This document shows positions 25,547-34,947 of a stretch of 64,000 bases of DNA, in pieces. Both the position numbers and the translations under genes were made by a program. The notes beneath the pieces are model-generated. The model had not been told where the DNA came from, did not search any database, and saw only the letters and a list, made by a program, of their open reading frames with translations. The DNA is taken from the NCBI GenBank assembly GCA_945861085.1, contig OX244046.1:744001-808000 (forward strand). Reading direction: 5' to 3'. Positions within the stretch are counted from its first letter, which is position 1, and every line of letters begins with the position of its first letter. Source of the DNA: Clostridioides difficile_D (GTDB lineage: Bacteria > Bacillota > Clostridia > Peptostreptococcales > Peptostreptococcaceae).

Positions 25547-25974
25547 AAAAATCCTCCAATCATGGATATAGTTATTAATTATTTTACTATATTAAATATA
25601 AAAAATGCATGTTAAGAAAATTTAACATAAAGATATAGATAAGATTATAAATAATATAAAAAATTCAACTTCAAAAAAGTATATGAAATTTGTGCTGGTA
25701 AAATGATAAATAAATTTTAAGTACAAAATAGTAAAAGTTATGATAGTTTTAGACCTATTATATGTAAAAAATATAGATGTTTTTGGTGCAATTTAAATTA
25801 AAAGACATATATAAAAATTTGAAATATTCCAAACAAGAATTATAAAAATTCATATCATTGTCTTTATACAATATTTATACTATAATAGAATAATAATTTA
25901 GAGGAAAGCTCTAAAAATAAACAAATTAAAGGTCTTAACAGTAGTGATTTTATGTTAAGGAGGTATAAAGAAAG
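25547..25974. other. Divergent promoter region and ktrB leader
   Basis: AT-rich region between the divergent M3 peptidase and ktrB genes. The ktrB promoter is at 25858-25886, followed by a leader of about 85 bases with the hairpins TTAGAG/CTCTAA (25898-25914) and CTTAAC/GTTAAG (25934-25959), the second of which reaches into the ribosome binding site. No gene. Confidence 0.6.
25858..25886 (+). promoter_or_regulatory. Promoter of ktrB-ktrA
   Basis: TTGTCT (25858-25863) and TATAAT (25881-25886) with a 17-base spacer. Confidence 0.65.
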
Positions 25975-27351
25975 TTGAAAACAATAGTTAGAAGACTTAT
26001 TCTCTACGCAGATGGAATGCGACCTACTCAAATAATGGTATCTGGATTTGCTGCGATTATTGTAATTGGAGCATTGTTGTTAACACTCCCGATAGCGTCA
26101 CAGAGTGGAGAGAGTATAGGCTTATTAGATGCTCTGTTTACGGCTACTTCAGCGGTTTGTGTTACTGGTCTAGTTATGGTAGATACAGCAACTTATTGGA
26201 GTTTATTTGGACAGATAGTTATAATAACATTGATACAAATTGGTGGTCTTGGATTTATGACCGTAGCTACAATGTTTTCACTTATGGCACGAAAAAAAAT
26301 ACAACTAAGAGAAAGATTATTAATACAAGAGTCATTAAACCAATCTGATTTGTCGGGTCTTGTAAAACTTACAAGATTTGTATTAATAATAACCATAACA
26401 ATAGAGGGAATAGGTGCACTAGTTTTATCAACTGTCTTTATTCCACAATTTGGTTTGTCTAAAGGAATATGGTATAGTGTATTTCACGCAATATCAGCGT
26501 TTTGTAATGCCGGATTTGATTTAATGGGGAGTGTAAGTGGACCATTTACATCATTAAATTCTTATGTAAATAACTTTACAGTATCAATGACTGTTTGTGC
26601 ACTTATAGTGCTTGGAGGTCTAGGATTCCCTGTTGTGCTTGATATTGTAAGAAAAAGAAGATTTTCAAAATTAAATGTACATTCTAAAGTTGTATTATTT
26701 TCAACTGCGACACTTGTTTTAGTAGGTGCATTATTTATTTTTCTTATAGAATTTAATCAAAAAGCTACTATGGCGGACTTGCCTTTAAAGGGAAAAGTAT
26801 TATCAGCGATATTTCAATCAGTAACGGCAAGAACTGCTGGTTTTAATACTCTTGATTTAGCTACTTTACAAGAAAGTAGTGTATTTGTAATGATAATTTT
26901 GATGTTTATTGGAGCATCACCTGCATCAACTGGTGGAGGTATAAAAACAACAACATTAGCTGTTTTAATAATTACAGTTAGAAGTTTTCTATCAGGAAAA
27001 TCAGATATAGAAGCTTTTGAAAGAAGATTAGCTCCATCAACTATAAAAAAATCTCTAGGTATATTTGTAATTAGTATATCAGCAGTTATTTTTGGAACCC
27101 TGATTATTTCAATAACTCAGCCTAATTTTACACTAGTTCAATCAGCGTTTGAGGTTACATCAGCACTTGCTACAGTTGGTTCAAGTTTAGCTGGAACTCC
27201 AAACTTAAATGCTCTAGGAAAGATTATAATAATAATCTTTATGTTTATGGGTAGAGTTGGTTCTCTTACTTTATTTATGGCGATACTTTCTGGAGGTAAA
27301 AGAAAGAGTCAACCAGTTAGATATGCAGAAGGTAGAATTATGGTTGGTTAA
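25975..27351 (+). CDS. ktrB: Potassium uptake channel subunit KtrB/TrkH family
   Basis: A 458-residue membrane channel subunit for K+ uptake. Four selectivity-filter loops with their central glycine are visible: SAVCVTGL, AFCNAGFD, TARTAGFN and ALATVGSS, each between two membrane helices. The intracellular gate region reads ASTGGGIKTTT. Length fits KtrB. The start is TTG 25975, eight bases after AAGGAGGTAT; the next gene encodes the matching RCK regulatory subunit. A small stem (CTTAAC/GTTAAG) overlaps the start of the SD and may affect translation. Confidence 0.92.
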   Translation: MKTIVRRLILYADGMRPTQIMVSGFAAIIVIGALLLTLPIASQSGESIGLLDALFTATSAVCVTGLVMVDTATYWSLFGQIVIITLIQIGGLGFMTVATMFSLMARKKIQLRERLLIQESLNQSDLSGLVKLTRFVLIITITIEGIGALVLSTVFIPQFGLSKGIWYSVFHAISAFCNAGFDLMGSVSGPFTSLNSYVNNFTVSMTVCALIVLGGLGFPVVLDIVRKRRFSKLNVHSKVVLFSTATLVLVGALFIFLIEFNQKATMADLPLKGKVLSAIFQSVTARTAGFNTLDLATLQESSVFVMIILMFIGASPASTGGGIKTTTLAVLIITVRSFLSGKSDIEAFERRLAPSTIKKSLGIFVISISAVIFGTLIISITQPNFTLVQSAFEVTSALATVGSSLAGTPNLNALGKIIIIIFMFMGRVGSLTLFMAILSGGKRKSQPVRYAEGRIMVG

Positions 27352-27435
27352 GTTAGCAAGTAGTAATAAAATTTATTGGTGTTAGGCATCAAGTAGTAAT
27401 ATAAACAAATTGTGTATTAGGGAGGAAGTTTCGAG

Positions 27436-28107
27436 ATGAAGCAATATATAGTCATTGGGTGTGGGCGATTTGGAAGTTCAGTTGCGTCTACTATGCATCT
27501 TTTAGGACATCAAGTAATGGCAATAGACAAAAATGAAGATTCAGTCCAGAGTGTATCTGACAAGGTAACTCATTCACTTATAGTGGATGTTACTGATGAA
27601 CAAGCATTAAGGTCATTAGGTTTAGGTAACTTTGATGTAGCAGTAGTTGCAATAGGTTCTGATATAAGGGCATCTATCATGGCGACTCTTATAGCCAAAG
27701 AAATGGGTGTAGAGTTGATAATATGTAAGGCAAAGGATGAACTACAAGCTAAAGTACTTTATAAAATTGGTGCAGATAGAGTTGTATTCCCAGAAAGAGA
27801 TATGGGAGTAAGAGTTGCTCATAATTTAGTTTCTGATAACATATTAGACCATATTGAACTTGACCCAGAGTATTCAATTGTTGAAATCGTAACTCCAAAT
27901 AGCTGGGTTGGCAAGACACTTGTAGAGCTTGAATTAAGAGCTAGGTATGAGATAACTGTACTTGCTATAAAAACAGGTAAAAATATAAATGTTACACCTT
28001 CTCCAGATGAAGAACTTATAGCTGGAAGTATCCTAGTTATAATCGGTCAAAACACTAGTATAACAGCGATAACATCTGGAAATAAGGGGATAATTAGAAG
28101 AAGATAA
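27436..28107 (+). CDS. ktrA: Potassium uptake regulatory subunit KtrA (TrkA family)
   Basis: A 223-residue cytoplasmic RCK protein. The Rossmann nucleotide-binding motif VIGCGRFGSSVAS is at residues 5-17, with the acidic AIDKNED at the end of strand two. A C-terminal TrkA_C domain (about 135-220) follows. KtrA rings gate KtrB through ATP/ADP, and the C-domain in Firmicutes often binds cyclic di-AMP. GGAGGAAGTTTCGAG precedes the ATG. It lies 84 bases after ktrB in the same direction. Confidence 0.92.
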   Translation: MKQYIVIGCGRFGSSVASTMHLLGHQVMAIDKNEDSVQSVSDKVTHSLIVDVTDEQALRSLGLGNFDVAVVAIGSDIRASIMATLIAKEMGVELIICKAKDELQAKVLYKIGADRVVFPERDMGVRVAHNLVSDNILDHIELDPEYSIVEIVTPNSWVGKTLVELELRARYEITVLAIKTGKNINVTPSPDEELIAGSILVIIGQNTSITAITSGNKGIIRRR

Positions 28108-28146
28108 TTTATTATTTAATATATATTTAATTGCAATGAAAGTAGG

Positions 28147-28188
28147 TAGTATCATATAATTATGAATAGTTATATGATACTATTTTTA
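28147..28188 (+). terminator. Terminator of ktrB-ktrA
   Basis: A perfect 13-bp stem, TAGTATCATATAA with TTATATGATACTA, is followed by TTTTTATTT. Confidence 0.88.
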
Positions 28189-28253
28189 TTTAATCAAAAG
28201 TAGGATTTAGATGTAAGATTAGGTAAAAATGAGTTAAATTAAAAGTAAAGTAA

Positions 28254-28305
28254 GGAGGTTGTGCTAATATAAGAATTTATAAGTTATTAGCATTTAGATA
28301 AAATG
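28254..28305 (+). promoter_or_regulatory. Separated SD and start codon with intervening hairpin
   Basis: GGAGG (28254-28258) lies 44 bases upstream of the ATG. Between them TGCTAATA (28262-28269) and TATTAGCA (28285-28292) can form a perfect 8-bp stem with a 15-base loop. Folding would shorten the SD-to-start distance to about 11 bases. No other ribosome binding site precedes the ATG. Confidence 0.6.
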
Positions 28306-29100
28306 ATTACGAATATAAATAGTAAGGATAATGAGAAATTAAAGTATACAAAAGCACTATTAAAATCAAAAAATAGGAATAAAGAGTCAAAGTTCATAAT
28401 AGAAGGTTACAGAATAGTAGTACTTGCACTTGAATGTATGGCAAATCTTGATTATGTATTTATTAATGAGGATTTTGAAAATAAGAAGGAACATGTAAAA
28501 CTATTAGACGATTTAGGTAAAAAAAACACAAAGATATATAAGACTACTAATAAAAACTTTAAAGAACTAGTGGATACAGAAAAAACTCAAGGTATAATAG
28601 GTGTGGTTTCGTTTAAAGAAAGAAAATTAGGAGAAAGTATAGATAAGAAAGATAAATTTGTATTGATTCTAGATAGAATACAAGACCCAGGAAACATGGG
28701 TACTATAATAAGAACTGCTGATTCTGCTGGAGTAGATGCTATAATAGCGCTAAAAGGATGTGTCGATATATACAACCCAAAAGTAATTAGGTCGACTATG
28801 GGTTCTATTTTTGATATGAATATAATCAATGCTTCACAAGATGAAACTGTGGACATGCTTAAATCATTGGATTTTAATATAGTTTCAAGTTACCTAAATA
28901 CAGATAATTTTTATGATAAAATAGACTATGGTTCAAAAGTAGCTTTGGTGATAGGAAACGAAGCAAATGGAATAAATGAAGAACTTGTATCAAAATCTGA
29001 TATTTTGGTTAAGATACCTATATATGGTAAAGCTGAGTCGTTAAATGCTGCAATAAGCTCTGCTATACTGATGTATGAAATAAAAAAATACTTAATTTAA
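28303..29100 (+). CDS. SpoU/TrmH-family RNA 2'-O-methyltransferase
   Basis: A 265-residue SPOUT-fold methyltransferase that should 2'-O-methylate rRNA or tRNA with S-adenosylmethionine. The N-terminal substrate-binding domain (KFIIEGYRIVVLAL at about 28-41) is followed by the knotted domain motifs ILDRIQDPGNMGTIIRTADS, VALVIGNEANGI and IPIYGKAESLNAAISSAI. These match the family fully. The target nucleotide is unknown. It lies just upstream of the T-box-pheS-pheT unit, as in other clostridia. The start is unusual: the SD is 44 bases away and separated by a hairpin, and an in-frame TAG 12 bases upstream rules out a longer frame. Confidence 0.88.
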   Translation: MITNINSKDNEKLKYTKALLKSKNRNKESKFIIEGYRIVVLALECMANLDYVFINEDFENKKEHVKLLDDLGKKNTKIYKTTNKNFKELVDTEKTQGIIGVVSFKERKLGESIDKKDKFVLILDRIQDPGNMGTIIRTADSAGVDAIIALKGCVDIYNPKVIRSTMGSIFDMNIINASQDETVDMLKSLDFNIVSSYLNTDNFYDKIDYGSKVALVIGNEANGINEELVSKSDILVKIPIYGKAESLNAAISSAILMYEIKKYLI

Positions 29101-29176
29101 TGTATTGTAATAAATATAATGTCATGTTATAATCTTGAATTAAATAGTAGAGTATCAAAAATAGTCAATATATTAA

Positions 29177-29258
29177 AAAAAATAATTGAATTAATTCTAT
29201 ATTAGATGTATATTATATTTAAAAAATAATTGAATTAATTATGTATTAGATGTATATT
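29177..29258. repeat. Direct repeat, two copies of about 37 bp
   Basis: AAAATAATTGAATTAATT followed by CTATATTAGATGTATATTA occurs at about 29177-29214 and again, with two changes, at about 29223-29258. Both lie upstream of the T-box leader. Confidence 0.75.
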
Positions 29259-29324
29259 AAAAATAGTCACATAATTTGAATGGAAATGATATAATACTAA
29301 AATAAACAATATAATATTGTAAAT

Positions 29325-29578
29325 GCAATGAAAGAGGAAAGTATTTTGATTAAACTTAGTAAAGAGATAAACACCTAGGCTGGGAGTGTTTTCTAAGAGG
29401 TCAGGAGAAGTTCCCTCTGGAGTAACAAAGCTGAAATTTTATAGTAGGCTTTGACGTCAAAAACGCGTTAAGTTTGTTAGAGGTGGTTTGATGATTTTTA
29501 AATTGTTAAACTACTAGGGTGGTACCGCGAAACTATAGCCTTTCGTCCCTAGACAGGGATTGAGGGGCTTTTTTTATA
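29325..29578 (+). promoter_or_regulatory. T-box leader (phenylalanine) of pheS-pheT
   Basis: The region carries the T-box sequence AGGGTGGTACCGCG (29516-29529), a long stem I region starting near 29330, and a terminator (CCTTTCGTCCCT with AGGGATTGAGGGG, then TTTTTTT, about 29537-29576) that competes with the antiterminator. A UUC triplet at 29411-29413 (AAGTTCCC) is the candidate phenylalanine specifier. Uncharged tRNA-Phe would stabilise the antiterminator and allow transcription of the synthetase genes. Confidence 0.92.
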
Positions 29579-29602
29579 CAAAAAAACGAAAGGGTGATAT
29601 GT

Positions 29603-30622
29603 GTGCAAGAAAAATTACTTGCTTTACGTGAAGCAGCTTTGGCTGAAATAAAAGAGGCACAAAGCATAGAAAGTGTAGAAAGTTTAAGAGTTAAGTACTT
29701 AGGAAAAAAAGGTGAGATAACTGCCATACTTAAAGAAATGGGTAAATTATCTGCAGAAGAAAGACCAGTGGTTGGTAAGGTTGCCAATGAGGTAAGAGAG
29801 CATATTGAACTTAGCATAAATTCTAAAAAAGAAGAACTAAATGCTATTGAAAAAGAAAGAAAATTAAGAGAAGAAGTAATAGATGTTACTCAACCAGGAA
29901 AAGTTTTAAAGGTTGGAAAGAAACATCCAATAACTCAAATTATAGATGAAGTAACAGATATATTTATCGGAATGGGATTCTCTATAGCAGAAGGTCCAGA
30001 AGTTGAAACTGTTGAAAATAACTTTGATGCTTTGAACGCTCCTAAAGACCATCCATCAAGAGATATGAGTGACACATTCTATATCAATGATGGAGTATTA
30101 CTTAGAACTCAAACATCTCCAGTTCAAGTAAGAACTATGAGAAGTCAAGAGTTACCAATAAAAGTAATTGCACCAGGTAGATGTTTTAGGTCAGATTCGC
30201 CAGATGCGACACATTCACCAATGTTCCATCAGATAGAAGGGCTTGTTGTTGGAAAAGATGTTACTATGGCAGAGTTCAAAGGAACTATGGATATCTTCGT
30301 TGAAAAATTGTTTGGTTCTGATATCAAAACTAAGTTTAGACCTCACAACTTCCCATTTACAGAGCCAAGTGCAGAAGTTGATGTTACTTGTTTTAAATGT
30401 GGTGGTAAAGGTTGCCCAATGTGTAAATATGAAGGTTGGATAGAAATATTAGGTTCAGGTATGGTTCATCCAAATGTGCTTAGAAATTGTGGAATAGACC
30501 CAGAAGTTTATAGCGGATTTGCATTTGGAGTTGGGGTTGAAAGACTTGCAATGCTTAAATATGAAATAGATGATATTAGATTATTATTCGAAAATGATAT
30601 GAGATTCTTAAATCAATTTTAA
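29603..30622 (+). CDS. pheS: Phenylalanyl-tRNA synthetase alpha subunit
   Basis: A 339-residue catalytic subunit of the alpha2-beta2 PheRS, which charges tRNA-Phe. It has an N-terminal coiled coil (about 1-90), then class II motifs: motif 2 FRSDSPDATHSPMFHQIEGL, FRPHNFPFTEPSAEVDV, a CFKCGGKGCPMC segment, and motif 3 GFAFGVGVERLAMLKY. The start is GTG 29603, eight bases after AAAGGG; an upstream GTG at 29594 overlaps the ribosome binding site. It follows a T-box leader and precedes pheT by 16 bases. Confidence 0.96.
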   Translation: MQEKLLALREAALAEIKEAQSIESVESLRVKYLGKKGEITAILKEMGKLSAEERPVVGKVANEVREHIELSINSKKEELNAIEKERKLREEVIDVTQPGKVLKVGKKHPITQIIDEVTDIFIGMGFSIAEGPEVETVENNFDALNAPKDHPSRDMSDTFYINDGVLLRTQTSPVQVRTMRSQELPIKVIAPGRCFRSDSPDATHSPMFHQIEGLVVGKDVTMAEFKGTMDIFVEKLFGSDIKTKFRPHNFPFTEPSAEVDVTCFKCGGKGCPMCKYEGWIEILGSGMVHPNVLRNCGIDPEVYSGFAFGVGVERLAMLKYEIDDIRLLFENDMRFLNQF

Positions 30623-30638
30623 TTAGGAGGGTATGTAG

Positions 30639-33032
30639 ATGTTAGTATCTTTAAAATGGCTTAGAGACTATGTTGATATAGACATGGATGTAAAAGAGTT
30701 CGCTGATAAAATGACAATGACAGGAACTAAAGTTGAAACAATAGATTATTATGGTGAAGAAATAGAAAATATATTGGTTGGAAAGATTTTAGAAATAAAG
30801 CAACATCCAAATGCTGATAAGTTGGTTGTAACTAAAGTAGATATTGGAGATAAAGTTGTTCAAATAGTTACAGGAGCTACAAATATATCAGAAGGAGATT
30901 ATATTCCAGTAGCTGTAAATGGTTCTAAATTACCTGGAGGGGTTGAAATCAAACAGACTGATTTCAGAGGTGAATTATCAGATGGTATGATGTGTTCAGC
31001 GGCTGAACTAGGTATAGATGAACATTACATTGAAGAGTACAAAAGAGGTGGTATATATATTTTAGACCACGAAGATTCTTATGAATTAGGAAAAGATATA
31101 AAAGATGTTTTGGGATTAAATGATGCTTTAATAGATTTTGAATTAACTTCAAACAGACCTGATTGTAAATGTATGATAGGTATAGCTAGAGAAGCGGCTG
31201 CAACTATAGGCACAAAAGTAAAATATCCTGAAATCGAAGTAAAAGAAAGTGATGAAGAAATAGACTTCAAAGTTGAAATAGATAATCCAGATTTATGTAG
31301 AAGATATGTTGCTAGAATGGTTACAGATGTAAAAATAGAACCTTCTCCATATTGGATGCAAAGAAGACTTACAGAAGCAGGAGTAAGACCTATAAGCAAC
31401 ATAGTTGATATAACAAACTTCGTAATGTTAGAGCTTGGTCAACCACTTCATGCTTTTGATATAAATCAAGTAGAGACTGGAAGAATAGTAGTAAGAAATG
31501 CTAAAGATGGAGAGAAACTTGTAACATTAGATGATGTTGAGAGAACGTTAGATAAAGATATGTTAGTTATAACAAATGGAGAAAAATCACTTGGTCTAGC
31601 TGGTGTAATGGGTGGTGCTAACTCAGAAATAACTGACAATACAAAGACTGTACTATTTGAAAGTGCTAATTTCAAACCAGAAAATATAAGGATGACAGCT
31701 AAAAAAGTTGGTATTAGGTCAGAAGCATCTTCAAGAAATGAAAAAGATTTAGACCCTAATCTTGCAGAAATAGCAGCAAATAGAGCTGCACAACTTGTTG
31801 AAATGTTAGGAGCAGGAAAAGTTTTAAAAGGTGTTGTAGATGTTTATCCAAATAAACCAGAACCTAAAAAATTGGTAGTAAATCCTCAAAGAATTAATCA
31901 TCTTTTAGGCGTAGATGTACCAATGGAGCAGTTTGTAGGAATTTTAGAATCATTAGAATTTAAATGTAATTTAGTAGCTGATGATAAACTAGAAATAGAT
32001 GTACCAAGCTTTAGAACAGATATGGAACAAGAAGCTGATGTATGGGAAGAAATAGCTAGAATTTATGGATTTGAAAACATACCTTCTGTACAATTAGAAG
32101 GGAATACGACAGCAGGAATCAAAACTTCAAAACAAAAATTCATGGATGCTTTAAAAGATAATTCAACTGCTGTAGGATTAAACGAAATATTAACATATTC
32201 ATTTGTAAGCCCTAAGGGAGTAGATAAGATAAGAGTACCAGAAGGTAATGCGAAGAGAAATTTTGTTAAATTACTTAACCCATTAGGAGAAGAAACTTCT
32301 GTAATGAGAACTACTTTAATACCAAATATGTTAGATGTTTTATCAACTAATGTATCTCATAAAATAGAAGAAGTATATGCTTTTGAGTGTGGCCATATAT
32401 TTATACCACAAGACTCAGAGTTACCTAAGGAAGAAAATAGAATGTGTATAGGTATGTATGGTAAAGATGTTGATTTCTTTGCATTAAAAGGAACTGTAGA
32501 AACTATACTTGTAAATGTCGGATTTAAAGGTTATGAAATTGAACCTCAAGATAATAATACTACCTTCCACCCTGGTAGATGTGCTAAAATAGTGTATAAT
32601 AATAAATATGTAGGTACATTAGGTGAATTGCATCCAGATGTTATAGAAAACTACAATCTAGGTCAAAGAGTTTATGTGGCTGAAATAGATATTGACTTTG
32701 TATTTGATAATTCTGATAGAACAAAGAATTATGTACCATTACCAAAATATCCATCTACATCAAGAGATATAGCTCTTATTGTTAAAGAAGATATATTTGT
32801 AAAACAAATAGAAGATATAATAAAGGAAAATGGTCAAGGATTAGTAGAGAGCTACAAGTTATTTGACGTTTATAAAGGTTCTCAAATAGAAGATGGATAC
32901 AAGTCAATTGCATATTCAATCACTTATAGAAGTAAGGATAAAACTCTGACAGATGAAGATGTAGCTAAGGTGCATGATAAGATATTAAGTGAATTAAGCG
33001 AAAAACTGAATGCTAACTTAAGATCAAATTAA
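30639..33032 (+). CDS. pheT: Phenylalanyl-tRNA synthetase beta subunit
   Basis: A 797-residue PheRS beta chain. Domains in order: N-terminal region, tRNA-binding OB domain (about 40-150, KILEIKQHPNADKLVVTKVD), B3/B4 editing domain (about 210-400; RPISNIVDITNFVMLELGQP), B5, a class II-like core (about 480-690) and the C-terminal ferredoxin-fold anticodon-binding domain (PKYPSTSRDIALIV). It helps bind tRNA and edits mischarged Tyr-tRNA. TTAGGAGGGTATGTAG precedes the ATG. Second gene of the T-box operon. Confidence 0.96.
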   Translation: MLVSLKWLRDYVDIDMDVKEFADKMTMTGTKVETIDYYGEEIENILVGKILEIKQHPNADKLVVTKVDIGDKVVQIVTGATNISEGDYIPVAVNGSKLPGGVEIKQTDFRGELSDGMMCSAAELGIDEHYIEEYKRGGIYILDHEDSYELGKDIKDVLGLNDALIDFELTSNRPDCKCMIGIAREAAATIGTKVKYPEIEVKESDEEIDFKVEIDNPDLCRRYVARMVTDVKIEPSPYWMQRRLTEAGVRPISNIVDITNFVMLELGQPLHAFDINQVETGRIVVRNAKDGEKLVTLDDVERTLDKDMLVITNGEKSLGLAGVMGGANSEITDNTKTVLFESANFKPENIRMTAKKVGIRSEASSRNEKDLDPNLAEIAANRAAQLVEMLGAGKVLKGVVDVYPNKPEPKKLVVNPQRINHLLGVDVPMEQFVGILESLEFKCNLVADDKLEIDVPSFRTDMEQEADVWEEIARIYGFENIPSVQLEGNTTAGIKTSKQKFMDALKDNSTAVGLNEILTYSFVSPKGVDKIRVPEGNAKRNFVKLLNPLGEETSVMRTTLIPNMLDVLSTNVSHKIEEVYAFECGHIFIPQDSELPKEENRMCIGMYGKDVDFFALKGTVETILVNVGFKGYEIEPQDNNTTFHPGRCAKIVYNNKYVGTLGELHPDVIENYNLGQRVYVAEIDIDFVFDNSDRTKNYVPLPKYPSTSRDIALIVKEDIFVKQIEDIIKENGQGLVESYKLFDVYKGSQIEDGYKSIAYSITYRSKDKTLTDEDVAKVHDKILSELSEKLNANLRSN

Positions 33033-33055
33033 CAACTAATGTCGGGGAGGTTAGG

Positions 33056-33646
33056 ATGAACAAAGTAATGGTTAAAATCCATGGCGCTGAATATCCAATG
33101 GTTGGAGACAAATCAGAGAAGTTTATGATTAGTATTGCTGATTTTGTAGACAAAGAAATGGATAAAATAACACGTCAAAACCCGAAATTAAGCTTATCAG
33201 TTGCTGCGATATTGACTGCATTAAATATATCAGACCTTTTATTTGAATGTTCAGATGAGAATGAAAAGTTGATTAAAGCTAATGAGGAATTGAGTAAGAA
33301 GGTTGGAGCATCTAATGAAGAACTTCAATTAGAAATCAAGTCTTTAAAGCTTACAATAGCAGAAAAAGAAGCAGAAAATCGTGAAGCTGAAGCTAAGATG
33401 AAAGAGTTAATTGAGATTATAGAAAATAAAAAGCAAGAAATATTCGAACTTAGTAATACGACAGAAGGTTCTAGAGCCGAGTTAGATGCTTATAAAAGCA
33501 AGATTGAGGAGTTAAGTACTCAACTTGAAGAAGCAAATGAAAGAGCTACTATAGCTGAAAACTTAGCTTCTGAGTTTCAAAACAAAGCTTATGATTTACA
33601 GCTAAAATGTACAGGGTTAAACAATGATGTAAAAAACGTGGAATAA
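33056..33646 (+). CDS. zapA: Cell division protein ZapA with long coiled coil
   Basis: A 196-residue protein. The first ~75 residues match ZapA (MVKIHGAEYPMVGDKSEKFM, then NPKLSLSVAAILTALNISD), which stabilises FtsZ filaments at the division site. From about 78 to 190 it is almost entirely heptad-rich coiled coil, so it is roughly twice the length of a typical ZapA. CGGGGAGGTTAGG precedes the ATG. It lies 23 bases after pheT, an arrangement common in Firmicutes, so it may be cotranscribed. Confidence 0.88.
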   Translation: MNKVMVKIHGAEYPMVGDKSEKFMISIADFVDKEMDKITRQNPKLSLSVAAILTALNISDLLFECSDENEKLIKANEELSKKVGASNEELQLEIKSLKLTIAEKEAENREAEAKMKELIEIIENKKQEIFELSNTTEGSRAELDAYKSKIEELSTQLEEANERATIAENLASEFQNKAYDLQLKCTGLNNDVKNVE

Positions 33647-33650
33647 ATTA

Positions 33651-33692
33651 AAAGATTTGCTGTCTCTCTTGTTTTTGAGACAGCTTCTTTTA
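33651..33692 (+). terminator. Terminator after zapA
   Basis: AAAGATTTGCTGTCTC pairs with GAGACAGCTTCTTT around TCTTGTTTTT, followed by TAATG. Confidence 0.85.
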
Positions 33693-33693
33693 A

Positions 33694-33745
33694 TGTATAA
33701 ATATAAATGATGTATAAATATAGATAGTGTATAAATATAAATATT
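33694..33745. repeat. Short tandem repeat, three units of about 17 bp
   Basis: Three copies of ATGTATAAATATAAATG (variants ATGTATAAATATAGATA and GTGTATAAATATAAATA) follow the zapA terminator. Confidence 0.7.
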
Positions 33746-33820
33746 TTTTATATTAATAAAAAATAGTATCTAAAATAATTTTGATTTAGTATCTATCATT
33801 AGAAAGTGAGAGGTTTATAT

Positions 33821-34504
33821 ATGACAAGCAAAAGTCAGATGTCTGAATCATTCTTCTTATGTTCTTTATTGGCAATAACAGGAGGATTTTTAGATATTTA
33901 TACTTATGTAGTAAGAGGTAAAGTCTTTGCTAATGCACAGACTGGAAATATAGTTTTATTTGGGCTTAATATAGCAGAAGGCAATGTAAAGGAATCGTTT
34001 TATTATTTGATTCCTATTTTAGCATTTATGTTAGGTGTATTTATAGCAGAGAAGATAAGAAAGTATTTTACAAATAATAATGTAAAGATTCATTGGCGTC
34101 AAGTAATCATTATAATTGAAATGATTACAATACTTATTGTTTCATTTGTTCCTAGAGGAAGATTTAATATGTTTGTAAATGTTGCTATCTCTTTTATTTG
34201 TTCAATGCAAGTGGAGAGTTTTAGAAAGGTAAATGGAAATAGTTTTGCAACGACAATGTGTACTGGAAATTTAAGAAGTGCTACAGAAACATTATTTCAT
34301 TATATACATACTAAGAATATTTTTATGATAAAAAAGAGTTTGCAGTATTATGCTATTATTATATTCTTTATATTTGGAGCTATTTTAGGAACTTTTTTTA
34401 CAAAAATTTTCGTAGAAAAATCAATACTAATATGTTTCTTTATTTTGGCAGTAGTCTTTGGAATTATGTTTATCAATAAAGATGATTCATTTAATGAAAA
34501 TTAG
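33821..34504 (+). CDS. DUF1275 (YoaK-type) membrane protein
   Basis: A 227-residue membrane protein with six or so hydrophobic helices. The N-terminal block LLAITGGFLDIYTYVVRGKV and ANAQTGNIVLFGL, then SFATTMCTGNLRSATETL, match the DUF1275 family, whose function is not established. I use ATG 33821, after GAGAGGTTTATAT; a GTG at 33806 lies in the ribosome binding site. A degenerate repeat field follows its stop. Stand-alone gene. Confidence 0.85.
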   Translation: MTSKSQMSESFFLCSLLAITGGFLDIYTYVVRGKVFANAQTGNIVLFGLNIAEGNVKESFYYLIPILAFMLGVFIAEKIRKYFTNNNVKIHWRQVIIIIEMITILIVSFVPRGRFNMFVNVAISFICSMQVESFRKVNGNSFATTMCTGNLRSATETLFHYIHTKNIFMIKKSLQYYAIIIFFIFGAILGTFFTKIFVEKSILICFFILAVVFGIMFINKDDSFNEN

Positions 34505-34947
34505 CTTTATGAAAATTTACAAAAAATGAAGCTATTATTTGATATACTTTATATATAGTAAGTAGTATATAAATTATTTAATATATATTAAATATATCAA
34601 GTGGTGTACAAATTAAGTGAAGTATTTTAAGTGAAGTAAGTAGTGTATAAGTTAAGCGAAGTATTTTAAGTTAAATAAGTTAAGTAGTGTATAAGTTAAG
34701 TGAAGTAAGTAGTGTATAAGTTAAATGAAGCATTTTAAGTATAGTAAGTAGCATATAAGTTAATGGAAATATTTAAAATAAGAGTAAGTAATGTATCTGT
34801 TAACTGAAATACATCAAGTATAAATAATTCTTGTATAAATTAATGGAAGTATTTAAAATATAGTAAGTAGTATATAGATTCAATATAAATATTTGAATTA
34901 TAGATATAATTATATTAACCTAACAAGTATAAATAGAGGAGAAAAAT
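34505..34947. repeat. Degenerate tandem-repeat field
   Basis: From about 34556 to 34890 the sequence consists of imperfect copies of AAGTAGTGTATAAGTTAAGT followed by GAAGTATTTTAAGTATAGT, with unit lengths of roughly 25-50 bases and at least eight recognisable copies. No coding frame. It ends about 60 bases before the U32 peptidase gene. Confidence 0.8.
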
